Part shown: piece after piece, positions 22,691-34,860 of the stretch
How the letters are laid out: every line of letters begins with the position of its first letter
How positions within the stretch are numbered: position 1 is the first letter of the stretch
Origin: Lampris incognitus
Taxonomy: Eukaryota > Chordata > Actinopteri > Lampriformes > Lampridae
DNA: 64,000 nt
Assembly (NCBI RefSeq): GCF_029633865.1
Contig: NC_079222.1
Span: 35,223,987 to 35,287,986 of the forward strand
Reading direction: 5' to 3'
The notes under the pieces: generated by a model
What the model was told of the DNA's origin: nothing
The model's database searches: none
What the model saw: the letters and a program-made list of their open reading frames with translations, nothing else
Made by a program: the position numbers and the translations under genes

Positions 22691-24428
22691 AGACACAGAA
22701 CCGATGACTAATCGTTTTAGCAAAGTGGTTTAACGTTCGAGCTTGCTGCTGCTGATACTGTGTGGTAGATAAAGGTGCCTGGTTGTTCGTTCATGTCGAC
22801 AAAAGTTCTGTTTTAATGTCTGTAAAATAACCACTGGAGTATTTTCTGGGGTGTATTTGATTTTTCCAAGTTAGTTGCAATAAGTGATCAAGATTTGTTG
22901 ATAATGACATCATAAGACAACTCATAGTTGATACTATATAGCCATCCATAACGACGCGGCGCCATCAGGGGATGGTGTAAATTCTGAGCCAGGAGGGACA
23001 ATACAAACAGGAAGTACTGTGTCCTGTCTGTTAATTTATATATTGACAAGACCTCAGGGGACGACCTAATTTCGACGCTATTCAGCGAGCCATTAGCCAG
23101 CTGCTGTGGGACATTGCAGTAGAGCATGACAAATTAAAATACTGCTCAATTAATTTAAATACCTCCTTACAGCTTAACTGATCTGTTGAACAGAAAAGAT
23201 GATCCCCCGTTTCTCTGTACGTTGAAGAAGGTACACGTTCCCCCCTTTAGACTGGTGTTTGAACCTCTTCAATGACGAGTGTCGCATCACAAGGGAACTG
23301 GGTACCATTTTTAAGGTTTGCCACATCCATCATGTAGGAAACTCGAACCTGCTGTGACTGTGGCCTGGGTGATTAGCTCTGCCCCCAAGCCCCCGGAAAT
23401 GACGAGCACCATTAGTTTCCTTGAAGCCCCCTTTACAACTAGCTTTACAGAGGCCGACCTCTCACCTTGCAAAATAAGTGACTGCATGAAATAACAAAAC
23501 AAGCTGTTCCTCCCAGGTATCAGCACTCGTCATTAACTTATTCCATCAAAACCTTTTAAATCACAAAAAAAAGATATAAACTAGACTAAATGTTGATAGG
23601 TTTCATATGTGATTGTTGTTGCTATAATGGGAACTTATCAGAATCGGAATTGCTTTGCTCACCAATTATAGTATCAATCAGTTATTTATAAAAGACATTT
23701 CATATGCAGGTACAAAATTGCAAGGCACACAAGAACAACTTAAACTGAAAAAAGAATTGACCAGAATAAAGAATAACCGTGCGTATGTTGCATTGTGTGT
23801 CAGTGTATCTTTGCAGTTTTGTCTTTATAGAAGATTGTCGCAAGCTTTGGCATTGTTTGGTGAGAGTAAGGGTCTCGTACATGCACGTGTGAGTTTGTTG
23901 AAGAAGTGATGATACAAACTTAGCACTAAAACCTACAGTTAAGGGATTGGGGGTTAGGAGTGGGGTTGAGTGGGTTGGATGTTAACCCTGGTTTAGAGAC
24001 GATAAACTCTAACCCGTACCTGAAATAAAAGCAAAGCTGAACAGGTAGGGTTTCAGTGAGTGCTTGCAAAACACTGACCAATTAAATGCCCTCTCATCTG
24101 CCCCACAGTCGGTGTAAATGAAGGCTTAGAGCAACTTTACCATGAGCTGAGGTCCTTTTAGAGCGGTTAAGAGAAAGCAGTCTGCAGAGCTGAGGCTTCA
24201 GGAGCATGTTCATTGAAACATTTAAAAATAAACAAAATAATTGTAAAATATTTTCTAGAAGCGACTGGTAACCAGAGTCAGGGCTTCAAAATACACATAC
24301 TCCGAGCTCTCTTTTTGAAGCCAGTTAAATCTCTTGCAGCAGCATTGTCTATCAGTTGTAGTGACCCTATTGCCATTTTGGGAAGAAGGGAGAGCAATGC
24401 AATACATACAGTGGTTCAATCTTCTACT
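22691..24428. other. Unassigned spacer
   Basis: No gene, RNA gene or familiar repeat recognised. Confidence 0.4.
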
Positions 24429-24437
24429 AGTGAATAG

Positions 24438-24475
<38 letters not shown>

Positions 24476-25009
24476 TTTATTTATATAGCACTTTTCTAAA
24501 ACAATGTTGGAGAAAACATGACTGAACAACATGTTTGATTTGATTATCAAAACTGAGGTTAGCATCGAATATTATTTCAAGGTTCCAAGCAGCCTGCTTA
24601 ACAGTACCTGACAGACCACCAAGATTAGTAAAAAAAAGGGCTGATGGAATTTGGGGGACCGAACAGAATAACCTCAGACTCATCATCATTATAGTAGAGA
24701 ATTTTTTTTGGACATCCAGGATTTAATGTCAGGGAGGCAAATTGTGAGATTCGCTAGGGTGCTAGGATCTGTTGGTTTGGCTGGCATGTATAACCGAGTG
24801 TTGTCAGCATAAAACTGGTAGAGCACACCGGGATTTTGAATGATTTGACCAAGGGGCAGCATGTATATAGAAAAGAGAAGGGGGCCAAGAACTGAGCCTT
24901 GAGGGACACCACAACTCAACTGAGCCATTAAGGAGGTAGTTGCCCAGAACAGCAGAAAAAGTTCTGTTGGTGAGGTAAGAGTGTAATAAACTAAGACATT
25001 ACAGATCAT
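24429..25009 (-). mobile_element. LINE fragment, minus-strand half of an inverted pair
   Basis: The minus strand reads reverse-transcriptase motifs GVPQGSVLGPLLFSIY and QFYADNTRLY, then the SFDNQIKH region. It then jumps directly to a 3' UTR end (TTAGAAAAGTGCTATATAAA) and an ATT tail (24429-24476 on the plus strand). Relative to its partner it has lost the C-terminal coding part, so it carries an internal deletion. Confidence 0.75.
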
Positions 25010-25985
25010 AGCGCCCTAGCAAATCTCACATCTTGCCTTTCTGACATTAAATCCTGGCCGTCCGAAAATGTTATGATGATAAGTTTGAGGTCATTCTGTT
25101 CGGTCCGGAAAATTCCATCAGCCCTTTTGCTACTAATCTTGGTGGTCTGTCAGGGAGTCTTAGGAAGGCTGCTAGGAATCTTGAGGTAATATTCGATGCT
25201 AACCTCAGTTTTGATAATCAAATCAAACATATTGTTCATTCATGCTTTCTCCAGCTCAAGGTAATCTCCAAAATTAGGTCATTTTTTTATCAATTACCGA
25301 TCTGAAAAAAGTTGTACAGGCTTGACTATTGTAACACACTTTACTCGGGTATCAGCAAGGGCTCCCTCCACCATCTGCAGTTGGTACAAAATGTCGCTGC
25401 TCGGCTCATTACCAGGACAAAGAGGCATGACCATATCACTCCTGTGCTTGCCTCCCTACACTGGCTCCCTGTTATGTTTCGAATTGATCTTAATTTATTA
25501 CTCACTTTTAAGGCTTTAAATGGTCTTGCTCCTACATACATTTGTGATTTACCTGGTATATGCCCCCTCGACCATTAAGATCTGCAGATGGAGCCCTGTT
25601 AGTTATTCCCAGGTCTTGGTTTGTAACAAAGGGGGATCGGGCTTTTGCTGCTAGAGCCCCCACACTATGGACCTCTCTTCCTGTCGAACTAAGACAAACC
25701 AAGTCTCTAGCTTCTTTTAAATCTTGTCTTAAAACGTTTCTCTTTGTTAAAGCTTTTACAGATGTTTGGTATTTGTTTTTATTTATTCATATTGTTTTTA
25801 TTTTTACTTTTACTTATCTGTTCTTATTCTTCTTATTCTTATCTTGAGATAAGCGGCTTGTATAATGGAGGGATGGATGGATAGATGGTCTTGTTCTTAT
25901 TTTTGCCTTGTCTGGTTTTATTTCTTTGTAAAGCACTTTTCAACATTGTTTTTGAAAAGTTATATTTAAATAACGTTATTATTAC
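25010..25985 (+). mobile_element. LINE fragment, plus-strand half of an inverted pair
   Basis: It begins at the same region where the minus-strand partner starts its overlap and continues to its own 3' end near 25985 (AAAGCACTTTTCAACATTGT). It codes LDYCNTLYSGISKGSLHHLQ, ARLITRTKRHDHITP and SLHWLPV, the conserved C-terminal region of L2/CR1-type ORF2. Frames are interrupted. Confidence 0.78.
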
Positions 25986-26375
25986 AGTAGTGACCAGTCA
26001 CTGCACTGGGGCTTTTTTTTTTTTAGGAGCAGAGGGAAGACTTCCCCCTACTGGCTCACCAACTTCACTTCCAGCAACAACTCAGCTTCCCCGGGAGGTC
26101 TCCTATCCAATATTAGCCAAGCCCAGAACCGCTTAGCTTCTCATTTGGCAGAAACAGGGCAAATGTTGGTATGCCTTCCGGCAAGAAAGAGAAAAAGGAG
26201 GGAGGTGAAACCCAGACTATAATGGGTAATTCAAGTGGGATAAATGTACCAGCTTTTAAAATGGGTTGTGAAACATTTGGGCTTGTTCTGGGAGAAGATA
26301 AGTGGCATTTCATTTCAATATATGAAACTGAACACATTTCTCAAAGCAACATGTAAAACTAATATATGTATAGTA
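25986..26375. other. Unassigned spacer
   Basis: Nothing recognised. Confidence 0.35.
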
Positions 26376-26525
26376 GCCTTTTATTGACAGGGCAGTGAAG
26401 AAAGATGGGATATAGGGGAAGACATGCAACAAAGGTCCCCAGCCAGACTTGAACCCAGGAAACCACAATATGGTCTGAGCCTATGTAGTATACATTTTGT
26501 ACATGATGAGCCACTGGGACACTCA
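26376..26525 (-). mobile_element. tRNA-like SINE fragment, third family
   Basis: The minus strand reads a B-box-like GGGTTCAAGTCTGG, then GGGGACCTTTGTTGCATGTC and a CTGTCAATAAAAG end. I recognise this as a widespread fish SINE 3' end. The family name is not known to me. Confidence 0.55.
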
Positions 26526-27959
26526 GCAATTGCTGCAAAAAGATCTATATCACATGATCCTTCTGGCACAATTAAGGACTGCAGTTAACAAACTGGCACA
26601 TGTGACTTTCAGCGCGAAACGGTCTTGCTTTGTTATTGTCTTCAACTGTGTAAGAAGCATCACGTTAGCCAATTTGGCTGTGGCTCAAGCAGTAAAACAA
26701 GGTGTCGGGGCTCAGGAAATGGGAATGTAGTGATTTTCACCAGTAACAGTGCCCGTAAATTCCTTGGGATCACCATGTTGCTATGTTGCCAATGTTTACA
26801 GCACCTCTGCAAGGAACTCACCTAATATCTGTTTCACATTACTGTGAACGTTGCTCCTGTTTTCAATAGAATTAACTGTTTTCCAGTGGAAAAAAAATCA
26901 AATACAGGAAAAACTCTGCATCATAGCACGATGATGACGGGACTGCCAAGCAAGTGCTTCTGCAAATTTCCTCAGCATTTTGAAGTAAGCGGTGGATAAT
27001 CTAGTTTGTTTCAGAGACCTAATTAGAAACTTTTCTGCAAAGTATCCTTCCTCTAGTTTACAGTTCTCAATGAGGAAGTAGGCATGTTTCAAATATTTGA
27101 AATCTAAATACACCGGGGAGCTGCAAAGTGTTCATTATAATCCCTCTGGACGGCCGCCAGCAAACCCTGCAGAACAGGCATGCGCATGACGTCAGCTGTT
27201 ATGCAATAAATGAGCCTTCATATGACTGGTGAGCAGGCAGAGCATTCTTCTCATGACATTTCAGGTAAATATTTGACAAATTCTTTACTTATCGCTAAAC
27301 AATACATTCCATATATTTCAATATTTTTTTTCTCGCAGTGACTTCTAATTGCAAATAATTTGAGATGCACAGGCTGAGGCACAAAATGAACTTTTCCACT
27401 GGTATGGAAATAATCCATCTGTCAAAATGATGGGATCTTCCTTTTTCCATTTTCAGCTAATTTCGAAGGTTAATAGTTGGAGGAATTTCAAAAAAAACAT
27501 ACTGCAGCTGTATGTTTGATCCCTCCAGAGACCACTTCATTTCTTCTGCTCAACACACACACAACCCTCATCACATTCCGATCATATGAAAACAGCAACC
27601 AGTCATTCAGGTAGATCTTCACTTTATTTTTATTATATGCACTTTAGATCACTGCTGAGGGAACTCTTCAGCCACGAGCTGTCAAACATTTGCATTTCTG
27701 TGCAATGAACTGGGTGTTTCGAGCTCTTGTGTCACCGTGGTTGCATTACACAGGGCAAAGGCATCCTGGAAAAGATGATGTCATCAATACCCCCCATGTC
27801 CGCTAGAGCAAATACTACATGGTCTGGTGGCTTTACATACTCCAGGGAGGATGCAGCACCGCAGATTTACTGTGGATGTGCAGCACACTGCGATCACTGC
27901 ACCCATTACCTGTCATCTGAAATGAATTTACTAATGGGGGGGGGGGACGATCTAGAGAC
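26526..27959. other. Unassigned spacer
   Basis: No gene recognised. It contains a TGACGTCA octamer at 27187-27194. Confidence 0.4.
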
Positions 27960-28080
27960 CGAGAGAAAGACATAGAGTGAGATACAGAGAGTGAGGGAGA
28001 AAGGCAGAGAGATTTTTGATTTTCAACAGTACTTCAATAAAAATGACAAAAAAGTTACAACAAAATAAGCAGGATAAAAC
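27960..28080 (+). repeat. GA-rich run with a LINE-associated junction
   Basis: A GAGA/GACAGAGA stretch leads into TTTTTGATTTTCAACAGTAC and TTCAATAAAAATGAC. Almost the same arrangement recurs at about 31830-31880, so this is probably the upstream edge of the LINE that follows or a remnant of a neighbouring copy. Confidence 0.5.
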
Positions 28081-31000
28081 CCAACATGGTCCGTAACATC
28101 AGATTCTCAGAATCTAAATCCTCTCAGGACACTCCCCAAGATCAGCTCGTCATCAACAACACAGCAAAGTACATTTTCACAACGCCACACACTGCAAAAA
28201 CTTTCCAGATCAGCCGTCATTTTAAAGTGGCAAAAAACCTACTTTTAAACGAGCTCTTAACGTTCTTATGAACACAAAAACAGCATCATCATCCTCATCC
28301 CCGGCGTCCTCCGTTCTGTTTCTTCTGCTCAGGTACACGGCCATCTTTGCACTCCCCATAATGAAGTTAAGAAGCTGCATTTGGCCTTGTCTCCACAGAT
28401 AAAGACATTCATGCGTGCAACACACAGAACAGTAGAACCCCAACAGAATCTCCTTATTGTAATGAAAACACTTTCTCCATTCTTGAAGACGAGATCAGTC
28501 ACTACCAGGCGCAGGGACGCGTACCGATCTGTGGAGACCTTAATACCAGGACAGGTTTAGAATCAGTCTCTGTTAACCCACAGGGACACGAACAAACATA
28601 TCCCTGGCCAATTCAGCATTCCCCTCCCCTCATATCCCCACAGGAACAACTTGGACAAAACTATCAGCAAGAGCAGGCACCAACTACTGCAGCTATGTCC
28701 AACACTGGGTCTGTACATCATCAGTGGTCGGCTTCCAGGGGACTCTTTTAGTCACTACACACACAGCTCTGTTCTTGGCAATAGCACAGTAGATTACAAT
28801 GTCACAGACCTAGACCCCTTCTGTCTGAGAGCATTCACAGTCAGCCCCAAACACTCTTATCTGATCATAATAAAATTACTCTATACATTAGAGTATATCA
28901 CTCTATACAGAGTAAGTTACTCTATATAGACCCTCATGTAGCAGAACCCAGTAAACCGAACTACACAAAACAACCTCATAGATGGACAAGCAATAGCAAG
29001 GATGACAACCAGAAAGCAATCAGACATCAAACAATTCAGTCCCAATTAGACCATTTTCTTTCCTCCACCTCATATCCCCACAACAATGACGGCCTGAATC
29101 AGGCTGTACAAGATATCAACAACATATCTGACAATGCGGCAGATTTATCCGATCTGAAAAACCTTCAGCATCTCCGATCAAAAAGTCTGCAAATGAAAAG
29201 TGGTATGACGCAGACTGCAGGCATCTGCGAAAAACACTCAGACGTTTATCAGATCAAAAACACGGACAAAATGATAACCCTGAGCTCCGCCATCAACCCT
29301 GGGAAACACTGAAATGACACAGAAGAACACTCAGAAGTAAAAGGGAACAGCACAGCAACAACTTAACACAATTGAAGAGTCCATTGACTCCAATTATTTC
29401 TGGAAAAAATGGAACTCTTTCAGCAATCCACACAAGGAAAAATTGGCTATTCAAAACGGTGAAATATGGGAAAAACACTTTGAAAACCTGCGCAGTATAC
29501 TATTACACTGAATTCGGCCCAAAATGACCTCCTCGCCAAGCGACAAATCCTAGAATCTAAAGACAATCAAAACCCCTTAGACTACCAAATTACCAAAGAA
29601 GAGCTGCAGGCTCAGATCCAGGCCCTATAACCAAGGAAGGCCAGTGGTCCTGATGGTATTTTAAATAAAATGCTGAGATTTAGCAACCATACATTCAACA
29701 TTGCCATATTAAAATTATTCAACCTCATTCTAAGCACTGGACATTTCCCTGACATCTGGAGCAAGGGAATTGTCACACCAATCTTTGAAAATGGAAATAA
29801 ATTTGACCCAAGCAATTACTGAGGCATATGTGTCAGCAGCCACCCGGGGAAGTTATTCTGCAGCATCCTGAACAGTCGACTGCAAAATTTCCTCAGTGAA
29901 CATAATGTCCTGAGCAAAAGTCAGATCGGTTTTACATCACAACATCGAACTACAGACCATATCTACACCCTCCACACCCTCATTAATAAACATGTTCACC
30001 AAAACAAGGGCAAGAAGGTGTAGGTGGGGGGGGGGGGGCATATGACATCATTAAAACAATGTATACGAATAATAAATGTGCTGTGAAAATTGCCAATATG
30101 GAAACAGATTTTTCCCCCCAAAGTAGGGGTGTGAAACAGGGCTGCAGTTTCAGCCCCACCCTGTTTAACATTTATGTTGATTAACTGGCAAAATCCCTAG
30201 AACAATCGGATATCCCTGGTCTCACCCTCTCTGACACAGAAATTAAATGCCTAGTCTTTGCAGAGGATCTAATATTATTAGCTCCATCTAAAGAGGCATT
30301 ACAACAGCAACTGGATCATCTGCAAAACTTATGTCAGACCTGGGCTCTGACAGTTAATCTGAAAAAGACTGGAATTATGGTCTTCCAGTGACGATCCAGG
30401 TGTCAGGGAAACCCAAACAGATTCTTACTAGGCTCCACTGACAAAGGACATACACACAGCTACGAATATTTGGGGCCAATAATTACCTCTACAGGAAATT
30501 TCAATCTCGCTATTAATGATCTCAGAGACAAGGGAAGAAGGGCTTTCTATACTATAAAGAAGGTCTTCAAACATAGACATACCTGTTAGAATATGGCTCA
30601 AAATATTCAAATCTACAATTGAACCAATTTTACTATATGGTAGTGAAGTGTGGGGTCCTCTTGTAAATCAAGACTTTGAGAAATGGGACAAACACCCAGT
30701 CAAAACTCTTCACACTGAGATTTACAAGAGCAATGGATGCCGAGCAGAACTAGGCCAATTTCCCCTGTTAATAACACTGCAAAAAAGAGCAATAAAATTC
30801 TACCAACCGACACCATAAAGCAAGTGACCCCAACTCCTACCGTCACAAAGCTCTCCATCACCAAGATGAAAACAAAGAGAGGAGTCCCCTCAGTCAGCTG
30901 GTCCTGAAGCTCAGCTCAGCCAGCAGCACAAGGCATCAGGACAGCCCTCACATAATCTGGCCCAACCAAATTATAGCTAAAGAAAAAGAAAATTACATGA

Positions 31001-31665
31001 GCCATTGGACATCTATCACAAAAACTCAAAGCAAACTTCAATGTTACTTGGCTCTAAACAGGCGGTACATGGTGGCAGACTACTGACCACCGTGACTGAC
31101 CAGAAACTGAGAAAGACATGAACTATGTACAGACTCAGTGATCACAGCTTGGCCATAGAGGCTGGCTGGCACAGGCAGACCTGCTGCCCAGAGAAGACAG
31201 GCTGTGTCAGCTCTGTCCAGAGAGACAGAGCAACACTTCCTGCTACAATGTAGCACATACGAAGACGTAAGAACAAAGTTCTTTACGAAAATTAAATGCA
31301 AATTCCAAGACTTGGACACACTCTCTGACCAGACTAAGATGCAACATGTATTTGGGGGAAATAGTATCAGCACTGTAGATGCAGCAGGATATGTCAGGTC
31401 ATGTGACAGCCTGAGAGACAAGCAGCACAACACATGACAGCTGTAGTCTCCTCACAACCCATGCTCCGCCTTCTGATCTACCTCTGTGTCTTTATTGTTA
31501 TTGTTGTTTTATTGTTTCTTTATTGATCGTTACAATGTTGTGTTGGTGTTCATTATTAGTGTTATTGTGTACTGTCCACACTGTATTTTGATGCTTTGGC
31601 AACATTGTTTTAAAACTTTAATGCCAATAAAGCCCTTTGAATTGAATGGAATTGAATTGAGAGAG
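28081..31665 (+). mobile_element. I/Nimb-like LINE, inactivated
   Basis: A degenerate non-LTR retrotransposon. Endonuclease motifs lie at about 28440-28860 (CGDLNTRTG, then LYIISGRLPGDSF). Reverse-transcriptase motifs follow: RKASGPDGIL (about 29636), GICVSSHPGKLFCSILNSRL with a stop just before it, GVKQGCSFSPTLFN, and FAEDLILLA in place of the usual ADD box. The catalytic motif-A region is missing, replaced near 30027 by a G homopolymer. The 3' end is AATAAAGCCCTTTGAATTGA with a GAATT-type tail. The clade name is tentative. Confidence 0.78.
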
Positions 31666-31855
31666 CAAGATACCGAGAGACAGGGAGCGAGAGAGATAGA
31701 GAGAGAGAGGGAGCGAGAGCGAGACATACAGAGAGAGAGACAGATACAGAGAGCGAGAGGGAGGGAGAGAGAGACAGAGAGAGGGAGGGAGGGAGAGAGA
31801 TACACAGAGAGCAAGAGGGAGGGAGAGAGACACAGAGAGAAATACTTTTTGACTT
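31662..31855. repeat. GA-rich low-complexity tract
   Basis: GAGA, GACAGAGA and GGGAGGGA units. Open frames on both strands here are repeat artefacts. Confidence 0.85.
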
Positions 31856-32359
31856 TCAGCACTTGAATAAAAACTAGAAAAAAGCTTTTCCACAGAAAAA
31901 GCGTGTGAATGCTGAGCTGCTGAAAGGAATCACGAAAGCATTGCTGAAAATGGATAAATGGGAAAAGTCAGAAAGTCACTAGCCTGACCTGAAATACCTG
32001 GAAACTGAAATGTGAAATGGCTGAATATTTTAAAAATTTTAAAAGTATAAAAAACTGAAAAATTTGCCATAACGTGCTAAATACATGAATAGTTTGATTG
32101 TTGAATGGTTTCTGTAGTTTAAAGTATGAAAACGTGGAAGCGGTGCAAAGATTTCAAAGTGCTCCCAGTCCCGTTACAAACACACACAACAAGGCTGTGA
32201 CAAAACTTGCAAGCATTTGCAGCAATGGTTTATGTATGGAAAAGGTTTGAATAGTCTGAAATATGTGACCCCCCCCCCCCCCGCTGGAAAAAGAGTCCCT
32301 AAGAAGGCCTAGGTTATTGTTCTTCTAAAAGAAGAAAAAAGAGCTACAGTACATCAGAA
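31856..32359 (+). repeat. AT-rich segment related to the 180-bp repeat
   Basis: Includes GAATGGTTTCTGTAG and AAAGTATGAA near 32105-32135, blocks that recur at about 33283 and 33462. A C tract lies at 32269-32282. Confidence 0.5.
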
Positions 32360-32835
32360 GAAATGGTCTTTATTTGTTATGAGAGGAGGAGGGGTAGAAT
32401 GAGAGGAGGAATGGTGGAATGAGAGGAGGAGGGGTAGAATGAGAGGAGGGGTAGTGATGAAGATGAAGAGTGATGAAGAGGAAGGATAGTGATGAAGATG
32501 AAGACTGGCGATGAAGAGGAAGGGTAGTGATGAAGATGAAGAGTAGTGATGAAGAGGAAGGGTAGGAAGGAGGGCAAGAAGGTTGTAGGAAGGTAGGATA
32601 GCAGGGAGGTTGTAGGAAGCAAGGTAGGAAGGAAGGAAGGTAGATAGGAAGGAAGGTAGGAAGGAAGGCAGGAAGATTGTAGGAAGGTAGGAAGGCAGGG
32701 AGGTTGTGGGAAGGAAGGTAGGAAGGAAGGTAGGAAGGTTGTAGGAAGGAAGGAAAGACGGTAGGAAGCAAGGTAGGAAGGTTGTAGGAAGGAAGGTAGG
32801 TAGGAAGCAAGGTAGGAAGGTTGAGGAGGGAGGAA
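32360..32835. repeat. Degenerate (GGAAGGTA)n and GATGAAGA minisatellite
   Basis: At 32380-32450 there are GAGAGGAGGGGTAGAAT units, at 32450-32570 TAGTGATGAAGATGAAGAG units, and at 32570-32830 AGGAAGGTAGGAAGGTTGT-type units. The minus strand stays open for up to 178 codons of low-complexity protein, which I do not regard as a gene. Confidence 0.85.
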
Positions 32836-32999
32836 GAGCAGTTAAGAAGTGGCAGAAGCTGATCAAATCTACCAGGTGTTGAGAGTTCACCCTAATTAGG
32901 CTGGCAGTTGAGTTTCAAATTGAGATGTGACGTCACAATAGGACTGAACATTCTAACAGGCAAAGTGTATGGCAGAATTGTTAAACTTCAGAGCTGAAT

Positions 33000-33564
33000 T
33001 GTTCAAAAACTATAAAATATTTTAAAAATCTGAACAGGATTCTGAAAGAGCCGAATGTCCTGAACTGTTTAAGCTTTAAAAGGGGTTTCTAGCTCCAAAA
33101 ATGAAGGAGGAGATACAGGTCAAAGGTGATGAGGGTTTCAACCTTTCCCCATAGACTTCCATTGTTTTGAAAAAGTAGAAAAAGCTTAATATGTCTAAAA
33201 GTACAAAAGATTTCAAAAAAACAGAAACGTGAGCCTTAATGGGCTTAAAGAGATGAACATTTTGATACCTGAATGGTTTCAGTGGCTAAAAGTATGAAGG
33301 AGTAAAAGAGGTGGAAACGTTGCAAAAGTCCGCCATTGACTCCCATTCAAAAAATGGCTGAAAAAAGTTGAATATTTCAAAAAGTTCGAAAGGTATGAAA
33401 AATCTGAAAGGGGAGCACTAATGTCCTTAACGAGTTGAACATTTTGATAGTTTAATGGTTTCAGTAGCTAAAAGTATGAAGGAGCTACAAAGTGTCAAAA
33501 AATGGGCGGAAGAAAAATAAAGAAATAAAGAGCTGCAAAGCAATAGTGTGAATTTTCACAGGAA
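33000..33564. repeat. Diverged tandem repeat with unit of about 180 bp
   Basis: The block GAATGGTTTCAGTGGCTAAA (about 33283) recurs as TAATGGTTTCAGTAGCTAAA about 179 bases later (33462). In between lie the matching ATTGACTCCCATTCA and ATAGACTTCCATTG blocks. At least three diverged units are present. Likely part of a dispersed fish repeat of unknown class. Confidence 0.6.
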
Positions 33565-33705
33565 AATTAGAGAGCGAGAGAGCAAGGAAGACAGAGAGAG
33601 AAGGAGGGAGAGAGAGAGAGAGACAGAAAGAGAGGGGGAGATACAGAGAGTGAGAAAGAGAGAGAGGGGGGAGGGAGAGAGAGAGGGGGAGAGAGAAGGA
33701 GAGTT
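33565..33705. repeat. GA-rich low-complexity tract
   Basis: GAGAGA and GGGGGAGAGA units. Confidence 0.85.
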
Positions 33706-34511
33706 AAGACACCGATTAAGAGATGGGACCGGCATCCTACACCTCTCCTAATCCTTACAGGCGGATGGCTCACGAATGAAATGGCGTTTCTGAGACTGCT
33801 GTGTTGGACGCATGGCGACAACTGCCTCAAACACATGAATCCAGTACTTGCAGCATCACTATCAATGAGCCGGAGTTCAGTCAAAACTCTGGACCAGTCA
33901 CTTCAGGTTTGCATCCACATCGCTTACACGTCCACGTCATGCCTGCCATGTGTTTTGCGCTGTCATTCTCCACCAACACACTTTGACTCAGCCTTCGGAA
34001 GGCCTCCCGTCCAGCTTAAAGTCCACACCAGTGCGTCCTCTCGGCATCACTTCGAGTCCCATAAAACGTCCACACGACACTTTTACTAGATAATTGAGTG
34101 AATAAAGAAGGGGATGAATGAAAGAAGATGGAAAACCAGGGGGCTACATATTACCATTTCACATTCGCATCAGGACTTGAATTACAAGTTTAAGTGACGT
34201 TTAATTGCGCGCTTTTGGAAAACCTCAGCCTCGACATGCCGATGGGAAACCTCCGTGGATGACCACCCGTACAAAAAGGAAAGGAAAGGGAAGAAAGAAA
34301 CGTGCAAAGACATAAATAGTGCAGAGGACAAGGAGACGCGGTGCAAAAATGCAGAATCATACAGAAAAACATGGACAAATATAAAAGTCCTCAGCACACT
34401 GCGCAGAGTGTGAGGGGGAGGTTCTAGATTCTATCCAGAGTATGCACACTAAGCTACTATAGACAAGCAACACTTAAGCTAGTAATATAGAGAGGTGTAG
34501 AAAAGGAGCCA
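33706..34511. other. Unassigned spacer
   Basis: No gene or familiar repeat recognised. Confidence 0.4.
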
Positions 34512-34860
34512 GGGGCTACCAACACGGGGGTCGCCGGTTCGAATCCCCGTGTTACCTCCAGTTTGGTCATCCCTTTCAATCACAATTGGCTGTGTCTGCA
34601 CTAGCGCCTCTTCTGGCCGGTCAGTTGGGGCGCCTGTTCGGGGGGACTGGAGGGGGAATAGCGTGATCCTCCTGGTGAAACTCCTCACTGTCACTGTCCG
34701 ATACATGTGGAGTCGGCTGGCGACTCCACATGTATCGGAGGAGGCCTGTGGTAGTCTGCAGCCCTCCCCGGATCGGAGCAGCGACTGGGATGTCTCGAAA
34801 AGAGTGGTGGGCCGGATACAACTGGGGAGAAAAAGAGGGGGGGACCCCCCCCCAAAAAAA
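34512..34860 (+). mobile_element. SINE copy 4 with an acquired hairpin
   Basis: Head from CCAACACGGGGGTCGCCGG (B box GGTTCGAATCC) through to a G-rich and C-rich end. The start of the tRNA-like head is missing. In place of the usual CAGGTGAAAAGAAGC segment it has the reverse complement of its own next block, making a 19-bp perfect stem. Confidence 0.82.
34697..34739. repeat. Perfect 19-bp inverted repeat, 5-base loop
   Basis: Arms 34697-34715 (TCCGATACATGTGGAGTCG) and 34721-34739 are exact reverse complements around GCTGG. Other SINE copies here have only the right arm, so the left arm was created in this copy. Confidence 0.95.

Noticed and set aside
31486-31893. Arg/Glu-rich and Ser/Leu-rich ORFs on both strands
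   Set aside because: Translations of a GA-rich tract at a LINE 3' end.
32354-32890. 178-codon minus-strand ORF
   Set aside because: Low-complexity Leu/Pro/Ser/Thr repeats read from a GGAAGGTA minisatellite.
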